Part shown: positions 29,230-39,349 of the stretch, in pieces
Layout: every line of letters starts with the position of its first letter
How positions within the stretch are numbered: position 1 is the stretch's first letter
Origin: an uncultured Campylobacterota bacterium
GTDB lineage: Bacteria > Campylobacterota > Campylobacteria > Campylobacterales > Sulfurovaceae
Assembly (NCBI GenBank): GCA_937141405.1
Contig: CAKZQQ010000005.1
Location: forward strand, 372,001-436,000
Length of the DNA: 64,000 nt
Direction of reading: 5' to 3'
Translations under genes and position numbers: made by a program
The notes under the pieces: model-generated
What the model saw: only the letters and a program-made list of their open reading frames with translations
Databases searched by the model: none
What the model was told of the DNA's origin: nothing

Positions 29230-31866
29230 ATGAGCGAAGAGACTAAAAAAGTTTACAATCCAAAAGAGATAGAAGAACAATACTATAAGATATGGGAAGA
29301 TCGAGGCTATTTTGAGATAGAGGGCAATAGTTCCATAGCCAGCAAAAAAACATTTTCTATCATGATGCCACCACCCAATGTCACCGGAAGTCTTCATATC
29401 GGTCATGCCCTCACCTTTACACTGCAAGATATCATCGTACGATACAAAAGAATGGATGGCTACAAAACACTTTGGCAACCCGGCGTTGATCACGCAGGCA
29501 TCGCGACGCAAAATGTTGTCGAAAAACAGCTCTTAGCGCAGGGGAAAACCAAAGAAGAGATAGGTAGAGATGCTTTCTTGGAGCTTTGCTGGAAACAAAA
29601 AGAGAGCTCAAACAACACCATAACAAGCCAACTGAGAAAGCTCGGTGTCTCACCTGCATGGAGTAGAGAGAGATTTACCATGGACAATGGGCTTGCCAAT
29701 GCCGTAAAAAAAGCATTTAAGCAGATGTATGAAAGTGGTTATATCGTTCGAGATAACTATATGATCAACTGGTGTACGCATGATGGAGCACTCTCAGACA
29801 TCGAGGTAGAATACGAAGAGCATGCCGGCAAACTTTACCATATTCGCTATCCTCTGAGCGATGGGAGTGATACAGTCGTAGTTGCTACTACAAGGCCGGA
29901 GACCTACTTTGGAGATACAGCCGTAATGGTGCATCCGGAGGATACGAGATATAAAGATATCATAGGCAAGAGAGTGAAATTACCTCTTGTTGAGCGCGAG
30001 ATTAAGATTATTGCTGATGCACATGTTGATATGGAGTTTGGGACGGGTATCGTCAAGGTTACGCCTGCGCATGATCCAAACGACTATGAAGTCGGCAAAA
30101 GACATGATTTGGAGTTTATCACTATCTTTGATGAGAATGGTATCCTCAATGGGTATTGTGGGGAGTTTGAGGGGATAGAGAGACTTAAAGCAAGAGCGCA
30201 AGTGGTTGCAAAACTTGAAGAAAAAGGCTTCATAGAAAAAGTAGAAGAGCACACACATCAAGTTGGTCACTGCTATAGATGCGGTAATGTTATCGAGCCT
30301 TACATATCGAGACAGTGGTTTGTTAAAAAAGAGTTTGCAAAAAATGCTATAGAAAAAGTCAATGCCGGGGGTGCAAAATTTTTCCCGAGTCATTGGATCA
30401 ATAGCTATAACGCTTGGATGAGCGAACTAAGAGACTGGTGTGTAAGCAGACAGCTTTGGTGGGGACATCAAATACCTGTAATCTACTGTGATGACTGCGG
30501 AAGTGAAAGTGTCTTTGAGGATGAAAAACCGACAACATGTCCAAAATGCGGAAGCAAAAATATCAAACAAGATCCCGACGTTCTTGATACTTGGTTTAGT
30601 TCTGGATTATGGCCATTCTCAACACTTGGTTGGGGAAACAGTGATCTATTTAAAGATGAAAAGTGGTTTGCGAATGACTTAAATGATTTCTATCCAAATT
30701 CGCTTCTTGTTACGGGCTTTGATATTCTCTTTTTTTGGGTAGCAAGAATGCTTATGATGGGAGAGAACCTAACGGAACAGCTTCCATTTAAAGATATCTA
30801 TCTGCACGCGCTTGTCAAGGATGAAAAAGGCGAGAAGATGAGTAAATCCAAAGGGAATGTTATCGATCCGCTTGATATGATAGCAAAATACTCAACAGAT
30901 GCTCTGCGTTTCACACTTGCCGTTTTAGCGGTACAAGGAAGAGATATCAAACTTAGTGAAGAACGTTTAGAGTTGAGCCGTAACTTTACCAATAAACTCT
31001 ACAACGCCACTAACTTTCTGCTTTTAAATAGTGAAAGCTTTGATGATCTTGATGTCAACAAGATAAACACACCACTTGGAAAATATATGCTCGCACAACT
31101 TGCAAAAGCGACAAATGAAACGCGAGAATTTTTGGATCAATATAGATTTAATGATGCAGCAACCACACTCTATCGTTTCTTATGGGGCGAATTTTGTGAT
31201 TGGGGGATAGAACTTAGTAAGGCGAGTAAAGAGAGTATCGCAGAGCTTGGGAGTATCTACAAAGAATCGCTCAAGCTTTTACACCCTTTTATGCCTTTTA
31301 TTAGCGAATACCTCTACCATGTGCTCTCAAAAAGTACTTTGGAAGATTCTAGCTCGATCATGATTTCTTCGTATCCTAATTTGCAAATATCCGATGAAAA
31401 AAGTGCAAAAGATTTTGAACTTATCATAGAAGCTATCGTCTCTGTTCGGAGATGTAAAACGCTCATTGATCAAGGCAATCAAAAGATAACAAAAGCATAC
31501 ATCCTTGCCTCAAAAGATATCGATATGAATATCGCAAAACCTTTTATAGAAAAGCTTGCCAAGGTTGAGGAGATTATTTTCACCGATCAAAGATTGGAGC
31601 GATGCGTTAGCGATGTTTCTGATAATCTCACAAGTATGATAGCCACCGATGATATCGATCTTGCACCTATTTTAAATAAGCTTGATAAACAAAAAGAGAA
31701 ACTTCAAAAAGAGATAGATAAACTCTCATCTATGTTGAATAACGAGAGATTTGTTGCAAATGCTCCTGAAAATGTCATAGAGGAAAACAAAAAAGCATTA
31801 GAAGAAGCAAAAAGTAAATTCTCAAAGATAGCAAGCGAGCTTGTTACTCTTGGGGCTTCTTCTTAA
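29230..31866 (+). CDS. valS: Valyl-tRNA synthetase
   Basis: Class Ia aminoacyl-tRNA synthetase of 878 residues, the normal bacterial length. The HIGH motif is in PPPNVTGSLHIGHAL (about residues 43-57) and the KMSKS motif in GEKMSKSKGNVIDP (about 534-547). The editing (CP1) domain lies between, with a zinc-binding region CDDCGSE...CPKCGSK. The C-terminal coiled coil (about 815-878; LDKQKEKLQKEIDKLSSML and on) is the tRNA-binding arm typical of ValRS. Its last codons overlap the convergent antiporter gene by 23 bases. Confidence 0.97.
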   Translation: MSEETKKVYNPKEIEEQYYKIWEDRGYFEIEGNSSIASKKTFSIMMPPPNVTGSLHIGHALTFTLQDIIVRYKRMDGYKTLWQPGVDHAGIATQNVVEKQLLAQGKTKEEIGRDAFLELCWKQKESSNNTITSQLRKLGVSPAWSRERFTMDNGLANAVKKAFKQMYESGYIVRDNYMINWCTHDGALSDIEVEYEEHAGKLYHIRYPLSDGSDTVVVATTRPETYFGDTAVMVHPEDTRYKDIIGKRVKLPLVEREIKIIADAHVDMEFGTGIVKVTPAHDPNDYEVGKRHDLEFITIFDENGILNGYCGEFEGIERLKARAQVVAKLEEKGFIEKVEEHTHQVGHCYRCGNVIEPYISRQWFVKKEFAKNAIEKVNAGGAKFFPSHWINSYNAWMSELRDWCVSRQLWWGHQIPVIYCDDCGSESVFEDEKPTTCPKCGSKNIKQDPDVLDTWFSSGLWPFSTLGWGNSDLFKDEKWFANDLNDFYPNSLLVTGFDILFFWVARMLMMGENLTEQLPFKDIYLHALVKDEKGEKMSKSKGNVIDPLDMIAKYSTDALRFTLAVLAVQGRDIKLSEERLELSRNFTNKLYNATNFLLLNSESFDDLDVNKINTPLGKYMLAQLAKATNETREFLDQYRFNDAATTLYRFLWGEFCDWGIELSKASKESIAELGSIYKESLKLLHPFMPFISEYLYHVLSKSTLEDSSSIMISSYPNLQISDEKSAKDFELIIEAIVSVRRCKTLIDQGNQKITKAYILASKDIDMNIAKPFIEKLAKVEEIIFTDQRLERCVSDVSDNLTSMIATDDIDLAPILNKLDKQKEKLQKEIDKLSSMLNNERFVANAPENVIEENKKALEEAKSKFSKIASELVTLGASS

Positions 31867-33019
31867 GAGGAAACTCATATTTCTTCATTACGAAATTGAT
31901 AAGCACCATAAAGAGTAGCGCCTCTAGTACGGCTGCAAATATAAAAGAATAATATTCATTAATATCTATTATGTTATTTTTCATGGCAATTGTAGCAATA
32001 GCGATAAGTAGAGTAAGTGGCATAGAGGATGATATCGCAAAAACAAAGCTCTCTTTTATGCTCCAAAATTTTCCATAAGCTATCAATGTACTTATAATCC
32101 TAGCTAGAACCATAAGTGTTACGATAAAGAATGACTTATAGAGTATCTCTTGAGTAAAAAGAGTATTAAGATCGAGCGTCGAGCCTATATAGATGAAAAA
32201 GAGAGGTATTAGAAAACCAAACCCTATAGTATTGAGCGTATGAGGAAGCTCGATTTTGTGACTAAAAAGATTGCCGAGAAACACACCGGCTATAAATGAG
32301 CCCAAGACCATATCGATTCCCAAATACTGCATAATGGCAATAAAGACAAAGAAAAATGCCATAGAGACTCTAATATCTTGGCTCATGTTATCTTTTTCAG
32401 GCATGATGATCTTTCTGAGCTCAGGGAACCACCATAAGACCATATTAAGTGCCTTAAAGAGATAATAAGAAACAGCCAAAATAAGGAGTAAAATGCCGAT
32501 ACTTCTATAGAATTCAAAGCCTATTCCGTGGTTGATAGTCACATCGAACATGACCAAGAAAGCGATGCTCACAAGCTCACCAAAAGCACCAACCAAAAGC
32601 GCCATATCTAGCCATTTTTGGTCTCTCCCGTGATCATTGATAAGCGCCATAATCATCCCAAGTGAGACAGTAGGAATAGCAACGATATAGACCAAACTCA
32701 AATCAAATATAAAATAGGCAAGCACGGATATGCCATACAAAGAGACAAAATAGATACTAGCTCGAGTAAAAAAACTCTCTTTGAGATTGAGAAATTTTTT
32801 GATCTCTATCTCAAGTCCCGCTAAAAACATCAGGTAAAAGAAGCCTATCTCTGCGATATTTCTAAATATATCATCATCGACATCAACAAGTCCAAACCAT
32901 GCTAAAAATGTGCCCAAGATGATTTCCACCACAGCAACAGGAAGCCTGAGTGTTCTCGCAAATATCGGAGCAAGCAAAATAAGCAGTGCTACTTGGGAAA
33001 AGAGCGCTAGATTGTGCAT
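31844..33019 (-). CDS. Cation:proton antiporter (CPA2 / KefB-NapA type)
   Basis: A 391-residue integral membrane protein with about 12 hydrophobic helices and no regulatory TrkA-N domain. Typical signatures: GTFLAWFGLVDVDDDIFRNI after helix 2, MFLAGLEIEIKKF (F-x-x-GLE motif, about residues 64-76), and MVLGSFIAGVFLGNLFSH near the middle, with GFLIPLFFIYIGSTLDL later. It exchanges Na+ or K+ for protons across the inner membrane; the ion is unknown. Confidence 0.88.
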   Translation of the reverse strand: MHNLALFSQVALLILLAPIFARTLRLPVAVVEIILGTFLAWFGLVDVDDDIFRNIAEIGFFYLMFLAGLEIEIKKFLNLKESFFTRASIYFVSLYGISVLAYFIFDLSLVYIVAIPTVSLGMIMALINDHGRDQKWLDMALLVGAFGELVSIAFLVMFDVTINHGIGFEFYRSIGILLLILAVSYYLFKALNMVLWWFPELRKIIMPEKDNMSQDIRVSMAFFFVFIAIMQYLGIDMVLGSFIAGVFLGNLFSHKIELPHTLNTIGFGFLIPLFFIYIGSTLDLNTLFTQEILYKSFFIVTLMVLARIISTLIAYGKFWSIKESFVFAISSSMPLTLLIAIATIAMKNNIIDINEYYSFIFAAVLEALLFMVLINFVMKKYEFPLKKKPQE

Positions 33020-33085
33020 AGTTACCTTTTTAAAACTAGATAGAATATCGATTATAGCCTAAGATGACTTAAACAAATTTCGAAC

Positions 33086-33292
33086 TTATCGCTTCTTGCC
33101 TAATGGATCATCACTTCTTTTTTTGCGCTTTTTAAAAGCTTCATTTGAGGGTGTATTCTCGTCAGAAAAGAGTCCAACACCATACAAAACACACCCTTTG
33201 CACCCTGGTTCACAGGTATGATTGAGCAATTTACACCAGTCATCTTTGCCATCTTTTTTTGTGATATGCTGACATCCCCACCCTGCACTCAT
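33086..33292 (-). CDS. Small cysteine-rich protein, 68 residues
   Basis: Five cysteines in a conserved-looking order (Cys7, Cys20, Cys27, Cys31, Cys34): GWGCQHI, WCKLL, HTCEPGCKGCVLYG. The tail is strongly basic (KKRKKRSDDPLGKKR). This suggests a small metal-binding, possibly nucleic-acid-binding protein. I recognise no named family. The ATG overlaps the acylphosphatase stop by four bases, so the two are translationally coupled. Confidence 0.65.
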   Translation of the reverse strand: MSAGWGCQHITKKDGKDDWCKLLNHTCEPGCKGCVLYGVGLFSDENTPSNEAFKKRKKRSDDPLGKKR

Positions 33293-33561
33293 AATACTAC
33301 AAACCCATCATAATCTAATCTATGTTTGGTATCAATTTCATACTTGATATCCTCTACATTTGAAGTCGCAGAACCCTCTTGAAGAAGATGCAAAAACCCA
33401 TCTAATTCATCGTCAAGTAACTCAGCATAAACTTCAACCGTCCCATTGCTGAGATTTCTAACACTCCCTCTATATCCCGCTATCATCGCATTTTGAGAGA
33501 TATTTTTACGATAAAAGACACCCTGCACTTTACCGCTAATAATAAACTTATAAAGATTCAT
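33289..33561 (-). CDS. acyP: Acylphosphatase
   Basis: A 90-residue enzyme hydrolysing acyl phosphates. Active-site Arg18 in SGKVQGVFYRKN (residues 9-20) and the second motif GSVRNLSNGTVEVYAE (about 31-46) with Asn are both intact. Cytoplasmic, no signal. Upstream gene of a two-gene unit with the Cys-rich protein; divergent from the TauE-like gene at 33631. Confidence 0.93.
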   Translation of the reverse strand: MNLYKFIISGKVQGVFYRKNISQNAMIAGYRGSVRNLSNGTVEVYAELLDDELDGFLHLLQEGSATSNVEDIKYEIDTKHRLDYDGFVVL

Positions 33562-33630
33562 GAAGTCCTTTCGTTAACACAATTTTAACCAAATTATACT
33601 ATAATTTGGCAATTTTAAAATGGAGTATAT

Positions 33631-34410
33631 ATGCATAGTGTTGAGCTTTTGACGATAATAAGTGCTGCCTTTATCATAGGTGTAGGTCACTGTATAGGTA
33701 TGTGTGGGGGTATAGTCGTTGCTTATAGCTCAGCAAAGATTGATGACGCAGCATCTTGGACAAGACAGACATTCTCACATCTTGCTTACAATTTTGGGAG
33801 AGTGACTACCTATACAGTCATAGGTGTAATTTTTGGTTTTATAGGTCAAACAATCTCATTTACTATGACAACAAGAGGTACTCTGCTCGTTGCTGTTGGT
33901 GTACTTATGATACTGACAGGATTATCACTCCTTGGTAACTTCAAGTTTCTTAACTCTGCAAATTGGTCCATATCAAAATATGGTTGGTTTCAAACAAGCT
34001 TCAAAAAACTTCTCTCAAGCAAAAGTATTGGGAGTTTTTACCTCTTAGGGATTCTTAACGGCATGCTTCCTTGCGGACCTGTGTATGCATTTGCAATAGC
34101 AGCTGCAGGAACTGCGAGTCCTTTTTGGGGTGCTGTTGTTATGGCAGCATTTGGGCTTGCCACCATCCCTGCTCTTTTCTTTTTAGGCTCTGTAACAAAG
34201 TTACTCCAAAGAGGTCAATGGAGAGATATGATGCTTAAAGTCGGTGCGATACTTGTTATTCTCTATGGAGGCTGGACACTCTTTAAGGGATATAATTTTA
34301 TCGCGCATCCGGAGATGATGGCAAAGAAAATTCATATGATGGAAAATCATATAGGTGGCATGATCGAAAATGAATCCAATACGACTCAGGAGCATATGCC
34401 AAGCAACTAG
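33631..34410 (+). CDS. TauE/SafE-like (UreH_2/DsbD-like) membrane protein
   Basis: A 259-residue protein with about six hydrophobic helices. The first helix ends in GVGHCIGMCGGIVVAYS (about residues 17-33), the GHCxGMCGG motif of the UreH_2/cytochrome-biogenesis branch rather than the sulfite exporter branch. The second half has LNGMLPCGPVYAFAIAAAGT. Paired cysteines in both motifs (Cys21, Cys25 and Cys in LPCG) suggest thiol or metal transfer across the membrane, as in CcdA/DsbD or the copper-handling SafE-like proteins near cytochrome oxidase genes. The His/Met-rich tail (IHMMENHIGGMIENE) may bind metal. Confidence 0.8.
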   Translation: MHSVELLTIISAAFIIGVGHCIGMCGGIVVAYSSAKIDDAASWTRQTFSHLAYNFGRVTTYTVIGVIFGFIGQTISFTMTTRGTLLVAVGVLMILTGLSLLGNFKFLNSANWSISKYGWFQTSFKKLLSSKSIGSFYLLGILNGMLPCGPVYAFAIAAAGTASPFWGAVVMAAFGLATIPALFFLGSVTKLLQRGQWRDMMLKVGAILVILYGGWTLFKGYNFIAHPEMMAKKIHMMENHIGGMIENESNTTQEHMPSN

Positions 34411-34472
34411 AGAGTTCTTCTTTAAAGATGTTATAATAATCAAAGGTTTTAAATATCTTTAAAGGTGTTTAT

Positions 34473-35675
34473 GTGAATCAATATCTCAAATATCAACTCT
34501 GCAGACAAAAACTTTCAGGCGCTAAACTCTTCAAATTTCTCATTCTACCGCTATTTTTTCTACTGCTAACAGGCTGTAGTGCAAAAATACGCCATTATAG
34601 TGCTCCAAGCGCAACGCAATATACTCAAGCTACCGTAAAAGGGTACAACAAAGATATTCGTTATTGGGGAGAAGAGTATGCAAAATTAAACAATGAAGAT
34701 CTCAAACGCTTGATGAAAAACAAAGCACTCTTTCATGATGTTAATATATTGGCACTCTCCGGAGGAGCTGAAGACGGTGCGTATGGTGCGGGTTTTTTAA
34801 ACGGATGGACTAAGCGTGGTGACCGACCACAATTTATGATGGTGACTGGTATCTCAACCGGAGCACTCATAGCGCCTTTTGCATTTTTAGGACCACAATA
34901 TGACCATGTTATAAAACGCTTTTATACCCAATCTTCAACAAAAAATATCCTCTCTTTTACAATCGTTGGTGCACTTTTTGGAGGATCGGCCATAGCAGAC
35001 ACGGCGCCACTACGAAGCATTTTAAGAAAAGAGATTGATGATAAATTTGTTTCTGCCATAGCAAAGGAAGGTGCAAAAGGTCGTATATTGCTCATTGGCA
35101 CTACAGATCTTGACGCGCAGCGCCCTGTAGTTTGGAATATTACGAAAATTGCAATGAGTGGACGCAAGGATGCAAAAAAACTTATACGAAAAATCATGCT
35201 TGCTTCAGCATCTATCCCCGGCGCCTTTCCTCCTGTACTTATCGATGTTACGATAGATGGCAAACGCTATCAAGAGGTTCATGTTGACGGCAGTGTGACA
35301 AGACAGATTTTTATATATCCACGCACGGTTAATATTTATGAATATGAAAATAGATTGGGGATTGTCCCAAAGAAAACATTTTGGCTCATACGCAATACAA
35401 AAATCGACCCGGTTTATTCTCCTGTTTCGCTCTCTCTTAGGGACATAGCTGAACGATCAATTAGTACTCTTATTAAATACCAAGGACGAGACAATATCTA
35501 CAACATTATCTCAATAGCAAAAAGGGATGGTTTTGATGTTTACATTACAAATGTTCCGAAAGATTTTGATAAGCCCCTTAAAGAGTTGTTTGATCCTGAG
35601 TATATGCGCGCACTCTATGATGTAGGGTACAAAAGAGGCATATCAAAATCCGCATGGCAAAAAACCTTGAAATAG
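34473..35675 (+). CDS. Patatin-like phospholipase, lipoprotein
   Basis: A 400-residue protein. A hydrophobic signal (about residues 19-35) ends in the lipobox LLTGC (Cys35), so it is membrane-anchored in the periplasm or outer membrane. The patatin domain follows: oxyanion loop LSGGAEDGAYGAG (about 94-106), nucleophile elbow GISTG (about 126-130), and the catalytic Asp in HVDGS (about 272-276). It hydrolyses acyl esters, probably phospholipids. The gene starts at a GTG with AAGGTG five bases upstream. Confidence 0.88.
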   Translation: MNQYLKYQLCRQKLSGAKLFKFLILPLFFLLLTGCSAKIRHYSAPSATQYTQATVKGYNKDIRYWGEEYAKLNNEDLKRLMKNKALFHDVNILALSGGAEDGAYGAGFLNGWTKRGDRPQFMMVTGISTGALIAPFAFLGPQYDHVIKRFYTQSSTKNILSFTIVGALFGGSAIADTAPLRSILRKEIDDKFVSAIAKEGAKGRILLIGTTDLDAQRPVVWNITKIAMSGRKDAKKLIRKIMLASASIPGAFPPVLIDVTIDGKRYQEVHVDGSVTRQIFIYPRTVNIYEYENRLGIVPKKTFWLIRNTKIDPVYSPVSLSLRDIAERSISTLIKYQGRDNIYNIISIAKRDGFDVYITNVPKDFDKPLKELFDPEYMRALYDVGYKRGISKSAWQKTLK

Positions 35676-35708
35676 CAAATCAATTTCTAATATTTTGTAC
35701 CGCGATAC

Positions 35709-38700
35709 CTACAAATATTTTGCTCTATCTCTTTTAAACCAAGCAATTCCACTTAAAATCACCAAAGCAGTTACGACATAGTAGACCCAAACGGGGATAG
35801 GTACGGGATCACCGGCAGCATAAGAGTGCAGCCCGGAGAGATAATAGTTAACTCCAAAATAGGTCATCAATACCGTACTATAAGCCCAAAGTGCCGCAAG
35901 ATTATACACATAACTTGTTTTGAGTGAAGGGATAAATCTCAAATGAACTACCGCAGCATAGATAAGTATCGTCACGGCCGCCCAGGTCTCTTTTGGATCC
36001 CATCCCCAATATCTTCCCCAGCTCTCGTTTGCCCACACACCGCCTAAAAAGTTGCCGACGGTAAAAAGTACAAGACCTATGATAATAGACATCTCAGAGA
36101 GATTTGTAAGCTCAGAGAGTGACTTATGTGCCATATTTATCTTATCTTTGAAGATCATAATCACAAGTGCAAAAAGTGAGAGGATGGAGCCGAGTCCAAG
36201 GAAACCGTCACCGGAGATAATCAACGCAACATGAATCATCAGCCAATACGATTTCAGTACCGGCATCAATGTAGTAATCTGCGGATTCATATCACTAAGG
36301 TGAGCAACAAGCATTGTGATACCGCCAAGAAGCGCACTCGCACTCAGCACTAAAAGATTTTTTCTACCGACAACAAGACCGGCAAATATCGTCATGGCAC
36401 CTATGAAAATCATGGCCCCATAAGCATTTGACCATGGAGCAAATCCAGATATATACCAACGCAGAGCAACTCCAAAGAGATGCACAAAAAGCCCTAGTGA
36501 TAAAAAACCAAAAACTATAAATGTAAATTTAGAGGAGAGCTTGACACCCCTAAACATCTGCACAAAAGTAAAGATGAGCGCAATAAGTGCAAAAAACATA
36601 TAGTAAGGTGTTAATTTGGAGAAGATATCAAGTTTATTATAAAGTATCTCAAGATCGATATGCGATTGACTCGGCATTACTTGAGCGCCAAATTTTTCTT
36701 GATATTTTTTCAGAAATCCCAATCCCTCATCAGCCTTAGACCAATCATTGCTCTTTAAGGCATCTGAAACCTGCGTAAAGTAGTTAGATGTGATAACTTT
36801 TACTAACTCATTTAACTTCTCATCCGAGATTGCTTTGATAGCGTCGATAGGTGCCGCCCAAGTATTGTTTGGATCGTTTGGCAATGGAAATACTCTAAAG
36901 AGTGAGCCTCTAAAGGTCATAAAGGCTACATTTACTCGCTCATCGACATTGATCAGCTCTTTATCGTATTTGCTTCTCTCTATCGGTCTTTTACGATTTG
37001 CCTCTTGTATGAGACCGAAGAGCTTATAATTATTGCCATCAAAAAAATCTTTAAAACTTGCATATTTTACATTTTTATCAAGCCCTATATCTTTGGCTAT
37101 TTGCGGATGGCTTATTTTGATAATCGGAGCATTCTCATAGGTATCAGGGGTAAGCATCATCCCTAAAAAAACCTCACTTGCACTTTTGCCTTCAAATGAT
37201 TTTTTACCATATATCTTAGAGAGTACTTCGTTTGCCATCGTATCAACAGGCTTCATACGACCGGCAGCATCTTGCAAGACAAGGGAAGAGAAGCGCTCTA
37301 TATGCTGTTTGTCAAAATTTTGTATCGTCTCAGCACGCAAAGAGGTAGCAGAAAACACGCTTAGCAATATCAAAAGCGCTAAAGTGCCCTCTTGAAGTTT
37401 TTTCGTTTGATTTAAAAGCTTTCTAAATCTACCGTTTTTTGTAAAAAGCGACCAAAACATACCAAGCGTGAGTAGGAAATAGCCGATATAACTCATCGTA
37501 GCTCCCGGATCATGATTGACAGCAAGCACCGTTCCTCCCTCATCAGGATCATAAGAAGCTTGGAAAAATCTATATCCTTTGTAGTCCAAGACATGGTTCA
37601 TATAGATACGATAATCAAAACTTTTATCTCCATCAATGACACTCACTTCGCTTGCATAAGATGAAGGAGTGTTGGAGCCGGGGTAACGATCTAAGATAAA
37701 ATCTCGAAGCTTGATAGAAAATGGAAGCTCTATCACTTTCGCACCGAGATAGATATCCACATCCACATTATCAAATGTCACCCTCCTCCATGTATTGGCT
37801 CTTTTTTCCGAGAAAGATATCCCGACATCTTTGGATTTCCCTCTTGCGCTTATCTCAAAAAGTGCCCACTCATTCGATGTAGCTTTAAGTGATTTTGAAA
37901 CCCTTTTAACAACAGAATTTTTATAGATATTTTTCACTATAAATGTAACCCCGCTCTTTCTGAGAGTATAAAGCTTTTTCTTCTCGAGCATATGCTTTCC
38001 TGATCCAAGCACTCCTTTTGACATATCTTCTACTTTTATGAAGTCAATCTTCTGAGCTGTCGTAAAGCTGATACCATCTTTCTCTTCATTAAAACTCACA
38101 AGCACTTTACTAAACTTATCAAACGCTAATGCTATACCATCAGCATCAAGCATTTCGCCCTTTTTTAGATAATAGCTTTTACCCTTGTTTTTTCCCTTGC
38201 TCACCATAAGCTCCAAGATTGTCGTGCCCTCTTTGCTCGGAACTACCCCATAGCTCATATCAGGAAGGTACTCTTTGAGCTTGATGTTCACCTTGGTAGC
38301 GCCCAAATTGATACTCTTGTCGATTTTATTTTTTGTCATAGAAGAAAAATATATTTGCTTATCAAAACTGTCTGTCATCTTCCCGCTCGTTGCTCTTACT
38401 TGTAACACTGCAGTGTCTGAGAGCATTTGATTGGTCACATCGCCTTCACGAATCGGCATACTCCCCTCAAAACCTATATAACGTGTCATTAAAGCGCCAA
38501 TTGCTATAACCAAAAATGAGATATGAAAGATAAAGACAGGAAATTTTGTTTTATAAGCACGAAATTTGATGATATTGTAAACAACAAGGGCGGTAAAATA
38601 CCAAAGAAAAAACTCAAACCACTTTGCACTATATACTAAAGCTTTTGCACTTTGTGTTCCATAATCATTTTCTATAAAGGTTGCAGCCCCTACTATCACC

Positions 38701-38762
38701 CCAAAAGCAACTAACATCACAACAGCCATCTTCATAGAAAAAAGAAACTTTACAAAAGACAT
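35709..38762 (-). CDS. ccsBA: Fused ResB-CcsA cytochrome c biogenesis protein (CcsBA)
   Basis: System II cytochrome c synthase of about 1017 residues. N-terminal ResB part with four helices and a large periplasmic domain (about residues 1-450), then the CcsA part with the tryptophan-rich WWD-type haem site SWGRYWGWDPKETWAAV near the C-terminus and conserved His residues in flanking helices (VHLFGVALRW, MIHVALII). It exports haem and ligates it to CxxCH proteins such as that at 18056. Start choice: the frame opens at 38825, but that ATG has no ribosome site; the ATG at 38762 (MSFVKFLF) has AGGAG five bases upstream and is preferred. Fusion is typical for Campylobacterota. Confidence 0.95.
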   Translation of the reverse strand: MSFVKFLFSMKMAVVMLVAFGVIVGAATFIENDYGTQSAKALVYSAKWFEFFLWYFTALVVYNIIKFRAYKTKFPVFIFHISFLVIAIGALMTRYIGFEGSMPIREGDVTNQMLSDTAVLQVRATSGKMTDSFDKQIYFSSMTKNKIDKSINLGATKVNIKLKEYLPDMSYGVVPSKEGTTILELMVSKGKNKGKSYYLKKGEMLDADGIALAFDKFSKVLVSFNEEKDGISFTTAQKIDFIKVEDMSKGVLGSGKHMLEKKKLYTLRKSGVTFIVKNIYKNSVVKRVSKSLKATSNEWALFEISARGKSKDVGISFSEKRANTWRRVTFDNVDVDIYLGAKVIELPFSIKLRDFILDRYPGSNTPSSYASEVSVIDGDKSFDYRIYMNHVLDYKGYRFFQASYDPDEGGTVLAVNHDPGATMSYIGYFLLTLGMFWSLFTKNGRFRKLLNQTKKLQEGTLALLILLSVFSATSLRAETIQNFDKQHIERFSSLVLQDAAGRMKPVDTMANEVLSKIYGKKSFEGKSASEVFLGMMLTPDTYENAPIIKISHPQIAKDIGLDKNVKYASFKDFFDGNNYKLFGLIQEANRKRPIERSKYDKELINVDERVNVAFMTFRGSLFRVFPLPNDPNNTWAAPIDAIKAISDEKLNELVKVITSNYFTQVSDALKSNDWSKADEGLGFLKKYQEKFGAQVMPSQSHIDLEILYNKLDIFSKLTPYYMFFALIALIFTFVQMFRGVKLSSKFTFIVFGFLSLGLFVHLFGVALRWYISGFAPWSNAYGAMIFIGAMTIFAGLVVGRKNLLVLSASALLGGITMLVAHLSDMNPQITTLMPVLKSYWLMIHVALIISGDGFLGLGSILSLFALVIMIFKDKINMAHKSLSELTNLSEMSIIIGLVLFTVGNFLGGVWANESWGRYWGWDPKETWAAVTILIYAAVVHLRFIPSLKTSYVYNLAALWAYSTVLMTYFGVNYYLSGLHSYAAGDPVPIPVWVYYVVTALVILSGIAWFKRDRAKYL

Positions 38763-38868
38763 AAACACTCCTATATGAGAATGTATTGTAGTCACAAAAG
38801 CTTTAAATAGACTTTTAATATCCATTTAACAATTTTTACGATAGATTAATCTTATGAAAAGGGTTGGA

Positions 38869-39291
38869 ATGTCAAAAATAAGACCTGCTTTTTGGGAAAT
38901 GCGGACTGAAGATCTCAATGCAAAAGAGTGGGAAGCATTGTGTGATCATTGCGGTCTATGTTGTATCTATAGGCTTTTGTTGGATGATGGTAGCATCGTT
39001 GAGACCAATGTTGTCTGCAGGTATTATGATTTTGAAAACGGAAGATGTAGTGATTATAAAAATCGCCACAAACTCAATAGCAACTGCGTGCCTTTTGATT
39101 ATAAAAAAGCAAATCAATTTGATTGGTTACCAAAGACATGCGCCTACAGAAGAGTAGCACTCGCTCAACCTCTACCTATTTGGCATCCACTCTTGACGGG
39201 CAAAAAGACACCTAAAGATATCAAAATAAACCCAAAAGAGTATATACTCGAATATGATGGTATCATCTTAGAGGATCATATCATAGAGTAA
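38869..39291 (+). CDS. YcgN/YkgJ-type cysteine-cluster protein
   Basis: A 140-residue protein with a cysteine cluster: CDHCGLCC (about residues 26-33), then VVCRYYD, GRCSDY, NCVPFD and KTCAYR. This fits the zinc- or iron-chelating UPF0260 (YcgN) family, whose function is not established. Start choice: the first ATG at 38854 has no ribosome site, while AAAAGGG lies five bases before the ATG at 38869 (MSKIRPAFWE), matching homologs. Monocistronic, divergent from ccsBA. Confidence 0.88.
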   Translation: MSKIRPAFWEMRTEDLNAKEWEALCDHCGLCCIYRLLLDDGSIVETNVVCRYYDFENGRCSDYKNRHKLNSNCVPFDYKKANQFDWLPKTCAYRRVALAQPLPIWHPLLTGKKTPKDIKINPKEYILEYDGIILEDHIIE

Positions 39292-39349
39292 AATATGACA
39301 ATTTGACGATTTTTGAGCTCTTCCCTCTTAAAAACTCTATACTTCTCCT